Source: Candidatus Thalassarchaeaceae archaeon (GTDB lineage Archaea; Thermoplasmatota; Poseidoniia; Poseidoniales; Thalassarchaeaceae). From it: a stretch of DNA of 6,765 nucleotides. Numbering within the stretch: the first letter of the stretch is position 1; each line of letters opens with the position of its first letter. The stretch lies in contig DUJH01000019.1 of assembly GCA_013329905.1 (NCBI GenBank), forward strand, positions 1,188 to 7,952, read 5' to 3'. The position numbers and the translations under genes are program-made. The notes under the pieces were generated by a model that ran no database searches, was not told where the DNA came from, and saw nothing but the letters and a program-made list of their open reading frames with translations. Shown piece after piece: positions 1 to 5,830 of the stretch.

Positions 1-938
1 AATCCGACTACTGCCGCGGCGTTGCGCATGATGGCGCGCATGGCCTCTGAGGAGAGCCCGGAGAGAACTCGTACACCGACTCCGTTCCGTTCTCCATGGG
101 CTTGTAATGCATTGATTTCATCACCGGAACCTCCGCCGATGACGACAAGATCGAGGCCGCTTCCAGCCAGGTGCTCGACCGTCTCGTAAGTTCCTTTGAA
201 CCGCGAAATACGACCGATTGTCACAGCATACGTGCCAGGCTCATCAACTCCAGCGGCTTCGAATGCTGCAGTCTCACCAAAACTCGGCTCGCGAGGGAAC
301 TCTGAGAGATCAACAGAGGGGTGTAGAACTCCTCCATCTATGTTGTAGATACGCTCGAGATTCGAGGCAGAGAAGGAGGAGTTAGCACTCACTATCCAGT
401 TGGGATTGTTTGCGAAACCTCGGAAGGAGGCTTCGACTCGCGCCCGTTGTCGTCTTTGCAGAATGTGCAAGAGGCGCGGGCGCCATCCACCACTACCATC
501 CGGCTTCAGGTGGCTGATATCATCATGAATCCCTGGTTTTGATTCAAGGAAATGCAAGTGCATTGGCTTGTCGGCAGGAACTAGAGCTGGGAACTCCATC
601 GAACCATTCCCACCGGTCAGATGAATCGCATCGGCCCACTCAATTGCCTCAGCAGCTGGAGCAAATGCTCGCCATGCAGCCGCAGCGCTACGTTCCTGTC
701 CCGCGACAATTTCGTTCCACAGGCCTCCTTCAGCCTCCCACTGTTGCTCTGGACAAAGGATTTCGACATCTATAGATTCGATTAGAGCACGCTGAGAGTC
801 GCGTAGGTTGAGGCAAAGGAATTGAACCTCGAATTGCTCGGCAATAGCCGGGAGATTTCGTAGCAAATCGCGTGCTGCGCCGCCATAGACGCTCATAGCC
901 GCCTTGACGACCAATAGCCTACGCCTGCGCTCATTCAC
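1..938 (-). CDS. GT4-type glycosyltransferase, 3' end cut off by the window edge
   Basis: I translated the reverse complement by hand: the frame is open from a GTG at 938 to the left edge, giving 312 residues. The N-terminus fits a Rossmann-like GT-B fold: a first strand RLLVVKAAMS (about residues 7-16) followed by YGGAARDLL, the usual glycine-rich turn of family 4 enzymes. The C-terminal nucleotide-sugar domain begins near residue 238 with TIGRISRFKG, where R243 and K248 match the GR...KG pair that contacts the donor diphosphate in GT4 enzymes. It continues with the strand LVVIGGG (264-270). The sequence stops just before the expected E-x7-E donor-binding motif, so roughly 60-80 residues are missing. 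These enzymes are cytosolic or membrane-associated and transfer a sugar from an activated donor to a glycan, lipid or protein acceptor; donor and acceptor cannot be read here. ATG at 896 is an alternative start but would remove the first beta strand, so I prefer GTG 938. No Shine-Dalgarno is evident. Confidence 0.85.
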   Translation of the reverse strand, partial: MNERRRRLLVVKAAMSVYGGAARDLLRNLPAIAEQFEVQFLCLNLRDSQRALIESIDVEILCPEQQWEAEGGLWNEIVAGQERSAAAAWRAFAPAAEAIEWADAIHLTGGNGSMEFPALVPADKPMHLHFLESKPGIHDDISHLKPDGSGGWRPRLLHILQRRQRARVEASFRGFANNPNWIVSANSSFSASNLERIYNIDGGVLHPSVDLSEFPREPSFGETAAFEAAGVDEPGTYAVTIGRISRFKGTYETVEHLAGSGLDLVVIGGGSGDEINALQAHGERNGVGVRVLSGLSSEAMRAIMRNAAAVVG

Positions 939-1025
939 ACCGTCGCGTCGGGCCAATTCGCTATGTTTGCATCGGTGAATCCGGCTCGATGGGTTTCAAA
1001 TCAAGCCGTCATACTGGACTCCACG
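939..1025. promoter_or_regulatory. divergent intergenic region between the glycosyltransferase and thrC
   Basis: About 87 bases separate the GTG start of the minus-strand gene from the preferred ATG of thrC, so promoters for both directions should lie here or just inside the genes. On the plus strand a weak A/T patch, TTTCAAAT at 994-1001, is centred about 28 bases before the thrC ATG. That is where a TATA box would sit if the transcript were leaderless, as many archaeal mRNAs are. It is a poor match to the archaeal TATA consensus. No Shine-Dalgarno precedes 1026. The promoter assignment is inference from geometry. Confidence 0.3.
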
Positions 1026-2315
1026 ATGGGTAGGGAGGTTGCATGGCATCTGGCATGCGTTAGGTGTGATGCCACTTACCCTGGGCTTGACCCACGATAC
1101 CGTTGTGATTGCTCCGGCACGCTTGACGTAATCCACGACTTGTCCACGTGCAATTTGACCCGAGAGGTGCTCGATGCACGCCTCGCTTCCAAAGCACCTC
1201 TCGACCGTTCGGGAGTCTGGCGCTTCCGTGAACTCATCCTCCCGCTATCTAATGAAGTCCTAGAGGAGATGGCGGTGGCTCGCGGCGAGGGTTCGACCCA
1301 GTTGTACGATGCGAGTGCGGTGGGGCGTGAAGTAGGAGTCGAAGATTTGTGGCTCAAGCACGAGGGCGAGAATCCAACGGGGTCCTTCAAAGACCGCGGA
1401 ATGACCGCTGCAATCACCGTTGCAAAACACCTTGGAATGAGTGCTGTTGCATGCGCATCAACAGGCAATACCTCGGCTTCGATGGCTTCCTATGCAGCGA
1501 TTTCGGGCTTGGAAGCCATTGTTTTCATCCCCGAAGGAAAGATTGCTTTCGGGAAGTTAAGTCAGGCGCTCGCGTATGGTGCCAAGACAATTCAAATCGA
1601 GGGTGATTTCGATGACGCGATGGCGCTTGTTCAGGATGTATGCGCGAGCGAAGGAATCTATCTGGTGAATTCGATCAACCCGTTCCGCATCGAGGGTCAG
1701 AAGGCAATAGGATTCGAGATAATGCAGGATTTGGACTGGCAAGTTCCAGACTGGATAGTGCTCCCCGGCGGCAACCTCGGCAACAATACTGCCATCTCAA
1801 AGGGCTTACTCGAATTGCTTGAACTTGGCATAATTGACCGGCTGCCACGATTAGCTGTTGTTCAGGCAGCCGGCGCCAATCCGCTGTATACGGCATGGCT
1901 CGGTGGAGAGGATGTCGAACCAGTCAAGGCCGATACAATCGCCACCGCCATCAAGATCGGAAATCCGGTTTCATGGCGCAAATCAATGCGAGGCATTGAG
2001 GCTCTGAATGGGGTTGTTACCGAGGTGACTGATGACCAGATAATGGACGCAAAGGCACTTGTCGACGCTGCAGGAATCGGCGCAGAACCGGCTAGCTGCG
2101 CCACTGTTGCGGGTATTCTCCGTCTTGTCGGAGAGGGGGTTATTGGATCCGACGAGCGCGTCGTTGGGATTCTCACAGGTAATGTGTTGAAAGATCCCGA
2201 TGTAGTAGTGAATTACCATGCTGGCGAACTCGATGGCATCGAATCCCGGCGCGTTAATTCGCCTATTTCCGCTCGAGCTGATCTCGATGAGATTCGGCGT
2301 ATCATCCGTCAATGA
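1026..2315 (+). CDS. thrC: threonine synthase
   Basis: This PLP enzyme converts O-phospho-L-homoserine and water to L-threonine and phosphate, the last step of threonine synthesis in the cytosol. The product is 429 residues from ATG 1026, a normal length for the archaeal/plant-like form. The N-terminus has a Cys knuckle, C11-x2-C14 and C27-x-C29 (motif RYRCDCSG), typical of threonine synthases that carry a small zinc-ribbon-like lobe. ENPTGSFKDRG holds the PLP Schiff-base lysine, K122. STGNTSAS (145-152) and PGGNLGNN (247-254) are the phosphate- and PLP-cradling loops. An ATG at 963 would add 21 residues with no family resemblance, so I start at 1026, which places WHLACVRC close to the N-terminus as expected. 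The gene is divergent from the glycosyltransferase, and the small membrane-protein gene follows after 41 bases. No key residue appears to be missing. Other fold-type II PLP enzymes, such as cysteate synthase, are possible but less likely given the N-terminal knuckle. Confidence 0.93.
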   Translation: MGREVAWHLACVRCDATYPGLDPRYRCDCSGTLDVIHDLSTCNLTREVLDARLASKAPLDRSGVWRFRELILPLSNEVLEEMAVARGEGSTQLYDASAVGREVGVEDLWLKHEGENPTGSFKDRGMTAAITVAKHLGMSAVACASTGNTSASMASYAAISGLEAIVFIPEGKIAFGKLSQALAYGAKTIQIEGDFDDAMALVQDVCASEGIYLVNSINPFRIEGQKAIGFEIMQDLDWQVPDWIVLPGGNLGNNTAISKGLLELLELGIIDRLPRLAVVQAAGANPLYTAWLGGEDVEPVKADTIATAIKIGNPVSWRKSMRGIEALNGVVTEVTDDQIMDAKALVDAAGIGAEPASCATVAGILRLVGEGVIGSDERVVGILTGNVLKDPDVVVNYHAGELDGIESRRVNSPISARADLDEIRRIIRQ

Positions 2316-2348
2316 ATCTCCCGTTGATTGAAGAACGATAGGCGGCTC

Positions 2349-2352
2349 GGAG
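2349..2352 (+). promoter_or_regulatory. possible Shine-Dalgarno for the small membrane protein
   Basis: GGAG lies four bases before the ATG at 2357. The spacing is tight, so this is a weak call, but it agrees with the chosen start. Confidence 0.3.
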
Positions 2353-2356
2353 TTCC

Positions 2357-2683
2357 ATGTTCGACCTCGCATCGGTGGTCTTCGGAGACTTCCAAGACAG
2401 CATTGTCGCGACTTTCGGAGGCTCTCTGGGATGGGTAGTAGGTCACGCGCTAATCATCGGTACAGTCGCTCTTCTCTGGTGTACTTGGAAAGGTCGAGAC
2501 CACATCCGTTCGAAGTCAGGATGGGATGGATCAACACTGCTTGATATGGCTACAGTGACCACACTGACACTGGCGCAGTACGCCGTATACACAGGAACCT
2601 TAGGATACCCAATCGGTGCATCTCTCGGAGTTGCCTTTGCTGGTACCATGTTTGTACGCTGGTGCGTTAATGTCCTCAATTGA
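2357..2683 (+). CDS. small membrane protein of unknown function, three predicted helices
   Basis: I do not recognise this 108-residue protein. Three hydrophobic stretches can be seen: about residues 24-44 (ending in LLWCTW), 64-82 (start MATVTTL) and 86-104 (start IGASLGVAFAG). The loop after helix 1 holds K45, R47, R51 and K53, which by the positive-inside rule would put that loop in the cytoplasm, the N-terminus outside and the C-terminus inside. Small residues (G87, A88, S89, G91, A93, A95, G96) dominate helix 3, as in closely packed helix bundles. There is no signal-peptide cleavage motif and no catalytic motif. It starts 41 bases after thrC, has a possible GGAG upstream, and is followed by a 99-base gap before the ATPase gene. 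Frame length, plausible start and membrane-like composition support a real gene. A role with thrC (for example in amino-acid export) or with the ATPase would be speculation. Confidence 0.7.
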   Translation: MFDLASVVFGDFQDSIVATFGGSLGWVVGHALIIGTVALLWCTWKGRDHIRSKSGWDGSTLLDMATVTTLTLAQYAVYTGTLGYPIGASLGVAFAGTMFVRWCVNVLN

Positions 2684-2686
2684 GGA
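2673..2686. repeat. 14-bp perfect palindrome over the stop codon of the membrane-protein gene
   Basis: TCCTCAATTGAGGA reads the same on both strands and includes the TGA stop at 2681-2683. As RNA it could form only a 5-bp stem with an AAUU loop. No T-run follows, so it does not look like a classical terminator. Roughly 0.4 perfect 14-bp palindromes would be expected by chance in a random sequence of this length, so a function is uncertain. Confidence 0.3.
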
Positions 2687-2782
2687 ACCTGCGCCAACCA
2701 ACATCACCGCCGCAGTATTCTCTGCTGTTTGGCTCTCGATGAACCCCCAACGGTGAAAGGCAGTTGGCGTACGGAGTGAGAT
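2684..2782 (+). other. 99-base gap upstream of the ATPase gene
   Basis: No convincing TATA box, RNA structure or remnant of a PIN domain is visible in this spacer. It holds only a five-codon ATG frame (2739-2756) of doubtful meaning and the ribosome binding site of the next gene. An in-frame TGA at 2777-2779 rules out extending the ATPase upstream past this point. Confidence 0.4.
2773..2776 (+). promoter_or_regulatory. Shine-Dalgarno of the ATPase gene
   Basis: GGAG lies six bases before ATG 2783, a good archaeal spacing. With the in-frame TGA just upstream (2777-2779), it fixes the start of the ATPase and shows that the short N-terminus is not a mis-annotation within this sequence. Confidence 0.55.
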
Positions 2783-4150
2783 ATGGCGACCTTCGGCGAC
2801 CACCCCCCACTTCCGGATTCGCTTGAGAGTCTGCTCGCTGATGAGACGGCGTCGACGGTTTTCCTGAAGGCGGAATGCCCTCCAAGAGTGAAGGCTGGAC
2901 ATATCAGCGCTCTCCGGTTGGAGGAAGTTTCCAAGGATATCTGGGACAAACCAGCTCTTGAGGGGCTTTCTGAGGAGTTGATGATGGTGATTGAGCAGCA
3001 CGAAGCGCGCTCGGATTGTTTCATCGAAATCGAGCGCGAGGGCTGCCGAATCATGCAGATTGGCGATTTACGAGTCACCTGCGCTTGGCCACCATTCTCG
3101 GAGGCTTGGGAAATCACAGTCGTGCGACCGGTGGCACATCTCAAACTCAGTGATTACGAACTCCAAGACGAACTTATTGGGCGTCTATCTGATCACCATC
3201 GTGGTGTATTCGTCGTCGGTAAGCCAGGAAGCGGCAAGACGACCTTCGCTCAGGCGATTGCGGCGCACCTTGACGAGACGGTGGGCGCGATGGTCAAGAC
3301 CATGGAAGCACCACGAGATTTGCAAGTTCCTCAACGCGTTACACAATACGCTCCGCTAGAAGGCGATTTGGAGAAGACAGCAGAAGTCATCTTCCTCGTC
3401 AGACCAGATTTCGTCATCTTTGACGAGGTTCGGCGAGCTCGAGATTTCGAGATTTTCGGAGATGTCCGCCTCGCCGGTGTAGGATTACTCGGTGTGACCC
3501 ACGCAAATAGCGCACTGGAAGCCATCCAGAGGCTCGTAGGTAAGGTCGAACTCGGACTCATTTCACAAGTTCTAGACACAGTAATCAACATCGAGAAGGG
3601 CAAGGTAAGCGAGGTTCTCGAACTCAAGATGGTAGTCCGTGCTCCAACTGGAATGGAATCAGATCTCAGCCGCCCGGTCATCGAAATCAAGAGATTCCCG
3701 AGCGGCGAGTTGACTCACGAAATGTTCGCCTTCGGCTCGGAAATTGCAGTAGTTCCAGTCAGTGGAGAAGCCGGCGAAGGCGGCAGCCCTGCATTGCGCC
3801 TCGCAGCGGAAGAACTCAAGCGCGAGGCGACCCGACTTACAGGAATTTCAGTACTCCACGCAAAATTCCTCACCGATGCATCCGCCGACATCTACGTCGA
3901 CGATTCAGCAATCGGCGCCATGGTCGGCCCAGGTGGCGATGCTATTCGCTCCCTCGAAAAGGATCTGGGCCGTATCAAACTCAATGTAAAATCAGTAACC
4001 GATCTCCCCCGGGCCCTGAGAAAGAAGGTTGAGCGCGGGTCGTGGGGAGGAAACGACAGCGAAGAATGGCGCTCTCGCTCCGGTAGGCAATGGGATAATG
4101 GCGGCGGTAAGCGCAAGGGCGGCAGGAAGCAAAAACGCGGACGACGCTGA
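2783..4150 (+). CDS. PilT-family ATPase with C-terminal KH domain, lacking the PIN domain (COG1855-like)
   Basis: The 455-residue protein matches the archaeal COG1855 type, in which an N-terminal PIN nuclease domain is normally followed by a PilT/VirB11-like ATPase and a KH RNA-binding domain. Here residues 1-145 hold only the linker and pre-ATPase domain (FIEIEREG, PPFSEAWEITVVRP). The ATPase follows: Walker A GKPGSGKT at 146-153 (K152), the family signature VKTMEAPRDLQVP, Walker B-like FVIFDE at 210-215, and the histidine-box segment GVTHAN at 237-242. The KH domain contains VGPGGDAI with its GxxG loop at 382-385. Residues 410-455 form a basic Gly/Arg/Lys-rich tail ending GGRKQKRGRR, likely to bind nucleic acid. 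Family members with a PIN domain are about 600 residues, so this one is short by roughly the PIN domain. No PIN motif or frameshifted remnant is seen in the 99 bases upstream. The family function is not settled; an RNA- or ribosome-linked ATP-driven role is an inference. The thermosome gene begins 61 bases downstream. Confidence 0.88.
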   Translation: MATFGDHPPLPDSLESLLADETASTVFLKAECPPRVKAGHISALRLEEVSKDIWDKPALEGLSEELMMVIEQHEARSDCFIEIEREGCRIMQIGDLRVTCAWPPFSEAWEITVVRPVAHLKLSDYELQDELIGRLSDHHRGVFVVGKPGSGKTTFAQAIAAHLDETVGAMVKTMEAPRDLQVPQRVTQYAPLEGDLEKTAEVIFLVRPDFVIFDEVRRARDFEIFGDVRLAGVGLLGVTHANSALEAIQRLVGKVELGLISQVLDTVINIEKGKVSEVLELKMVVRAPTGMESDLSRPVIEIKRFPSGELTHEMFAFGSEIAVVPVSGEAGEGGSPALRLAAEELKREATRLTGISVLHAKFLTDASADIYVDDSAIGAMVGPGGDAIRSLEKDLGRIKLNVKSVTDLPRALRKKVERGSWGGNDSEEWRSRSGRQWDNGGGKRKGGRKQKRGRR

Positions 4151-4160
4151 AAAATTCAGC
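4146..4160 (+). repeat. short hairpin over the ATPase stop codon
   Basis: GCTGAA (4146-4151) and TTCAGC (4155-4160) form a perfect 6-bp inverted repeat with an AAA loop. The TGA stop at 4148-4150 lies in the left arm. No T-rich tract follows, so I do not call a terminator. It could affect translation end, mRNA 3' ends or nothing at all. Confidence 0.35.
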
Positions 4161-4211
4161 ATACAGTACTATTCGCAAGGGTTCTTGACGGACTCTTCGG
4201 TCGGCGGGCCG
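4151..4211 (+). promoter_or_regulatory. gap before the thermosome gene, possible weak promoter
   Basis: This 61-base spacer is the most A/T-rich of the plus-strand gaps in its first half. ATACAGTACTATT at 4161-4173 contains a loose TATA-like patch 39-51 bases before ATG 4212, compatible with a transcript that has a short leader. Chaperonin genes are usually strongly expressed and often have their own promoter, so one is plausible here. The match is poor, and no Shine-Dalgarno is evident before the ATG. Confidence 0.22.
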
Positions 4212-5783
4212 ATGAGCGAGGAAGCAGGCAAGCCTCCAGTGGTCGTGGTCAGTGAGGAGACCAGCGTGACCAGTGGCACGGCCGTTCAGGAAAAGCTCAT
4301 TTCAGCAGCACGCGTATTTTCGAATCTTCTGAAGCCAACTTATGGTCCACGGGGCCTCGATAAGATGCTCTACAAAACCAATGGTACGACCGCGGTGACC
4401 AATGATGGAGCCAAAATCGTAGCCGAGTTGATGGTCAAACATCCCGCTGCGACGATGATGGTGGCGATGGGCAATACTCAGGAAGAGGCATGCGGAGACG
4501 GCGTCACAACGACGATGATGCTCTGCGGTGCTTTACTCGAAGAAGCCAACAATCTACTCGCCAAAGGACTTCACCCCCTGACCCTCGTTGATGGCTACCG
4601 AACTGCGATGGCGGTCGCTTCCGAACAGATGGACCGCGACGCTGTTGATGTTGATGATGAGCGTCTTTTGGGCGTTGCTGAAACCGCCTTGACCGGCAAG
4701 GGAGCCGAGGCTGCAATCGATATTTTCGCACCGATGGTGCGCGACGCTTTGACTGCGGTTGAAGGAAGCGTCGACAAGCCCGGAGCCGAGCATGTAGCGA
4801 TGTTCAAGATCGGCTCGGGAGGACTCCGTGATAGTCATTTGATTCGTGGTGTTGCTATTCGCCGCCGAGTTCTCATGGATTCACTGCCGAATGATTTGGT
4901 GAATGCTCGGACAGTTGTTATCGGCGGCGATGTCAAGATCCGCAAGATGACTCGCAACGCTGAGATTCAGATTACTTCTGCAGAGCAGCTCGATGGCTTC
5001 GTCGAGGCTGAGAGCGAGCGTAAGAGTGAGTTGTCAAAGGCGCTGATTGACTCAGGAGCGAATCTGATTCTTGCTGGCGGCGAGATCGACCGCGACATTC
5101 TGCACGACTTGGCGGATGCGAAGATTCTCGCCGTTTCTGAACTCGATGAGTCAGAGTTGGAAAATGCTGCTGCTGCGACTGGAGCGATAGTTATCGATTC
5201 AGTGTGGGATATCGAAGCGAGTGACCTCGGTGTGGCTGGTAGTGTTCGTTGGGAGCGCCGACAGGCGACCGATCAAGTCGAGGATATCATCACTATCGAT
5301 GATTGCAACAATCCAGGCGCTGTCACATTGGCGATTGGTGGTGCTGGCGAGACGGCTACTGAGGAGATTATCCGAGGTCTGCACGATGCATTACGAGCGA
5401 CCAGCCTTTCTCTCGAAAACGGTCAATTGCTAGCCGGGGGAGGCGCCTCGCACGCTCGAATTGCCGATGCTGTTCGTAAGGCCAGTGAGAATGAGTCGGG
5501 GCGCGCACGGCTGGCGATGGATGCCTTCGCGCGCGCGCTGGAAACAATCACGGCAACACTCGCTGACAATGCTGGCAAAGACTCGCTCGACGCCGTGCTC
5601 GAAATGCGCGCTGCTGCTCGAAAGGATGGTCCGGCTATTGGAATCAAGGCTGACGGAGAGGTTGGAGAGGTTCCTGGTGTGTGGCATCCGCGAGCAGTTA
5701 TCGAGGAAGGGCTAGAGTCTTCAGTCGAGACGGCGATGAGTATGCTTCGAATCGATCAGGTCATCAGCGCTCGCGGCGACTGA
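4212..5783 (+). CDS. ths: thermosome subunit (group II chaperonin)
   Basis: This 523-residue protein should assemble into the double-ring cytosolic thermosome, which folds proteins in an ATP-driven cycle with a built-in lid. The equatorial domain shows YGPRGLDKML (44-53), TNDGAKI (63-69) and the nucleotide-binding loop GDGVTT (95-100, catalytic D96; usual form GDGTTT). In the C-terminal half, AGGGA (408-412) and ADNAGKDSLD (451-460, with D457 as the likely second catalytic Asp) complete the ATP site. The apical region carries GSGGLRDSHL (201-210) where other thermosomes have a GGS-x2-DT-like motif, so it is fairly divergent. The protein ends MLRIDQVISARGD without the Gly/Met-rich tail common in archaeal thermosomes, and is slightly shorter than the usual 540-550 residues. 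The same frame is open upstream to 4029 inside the ATPase gene, but that extension does not resemble the family. ATG 4212 gives the expected N-terminus. purH follows after 47 bases. Confidence 0.95.
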   Translation: MSEEAGKPPVVVVSEETSVTSGTAVQEKLISAARVFSNLLKPTYGPRGLDKMLYKTNGTTAVTNDGAKIVAELMVKHPAATMMVAMGNTQEEACGDGVTTTMMLCGALLEEANNLLAKGLHPLTLVDGYRTAMAVASEQMDRDAVDVDDERLLGVAETALTGKGAEAAIDIFAPMVRDALTAVEGSVDKPGAEHVAMFKIGSGGLRDSHLIRGVAIRRRVLMDSLPNDLVNARTVVIGGDVKIRKMTRNAEIQITSAEQLDGFVEAESERKSELSKALIDSGANLILAGGEIDRDILHDLADAKILAVSELDESELENAAAATGAIVIDSVWDIEASDLGVAGSVRWERRQATDQVEDIITIDDCNNPGAVTLAIGGAGETATEEIIRGLHDALRATSLSLENGQLLAGGGASHARIADAVRKASENESGRARLAMDAFARALETITATLADNAGKDSLDAVLEMRAAARKDGPAIGIKADGEVGEVPGVWHPRAVIEEGLESSVETAMSMLRIDQVISARGD

Positions 5784-5830
5784 AATCGGCCTCCACGAAC
5801 ACTTCAAACCGGACGCGGCTACGCCGTTGT

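Noticed and set aside
539..775. Plus-strand frame of 78 codons opposite the glycosyltransferase
   Set aside because: It lies entirely antisense to a well-supported GT4 reading frame, and its product has no recognisable features.
963..1025. Upstream ATG that would lengthen threonine synthase by 21 residues
   Set aside because: The extra residues do not resemble the family N-terminus, and the Cys knuckle normally lies very close to the start; ATG 1026 fits better.
2739..2756. Five-codon ATG frame upstream of the ATPase as a regulatory leader peptide
   Set aside because: It is too short, has no ribosome binding site and no meaningful codon run; such frames occur by chance.
2600..3144. Minus-strand frames of 133 and 146 codons around the start of the ATPase
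   Set aside because: They run antisense to the clear ATPase gene, overlap each other in different frames and give Ser/Arg-rich products typical of shadow frames.
3194..3206. Small inverted repeat CACCA/TGGTG just before the Walker A motif
   Set aside because: A 5-bp stem inside a strongly constrained coding region is expected by chance.
4029..4211. 61-codon upstream extension of the thermosome frame
   Set aside because: It overlaps the ATPase tail in another frame and has no resemblance to thermosome N-termini, so the open frame there appears to be accidental.
5784..5830. Terminator or promoter between the thermosome gene and purH
   Set aside because: No T-run, stable stem, TATA box or Shine-Dalgarno could be seen in these 47 bases.
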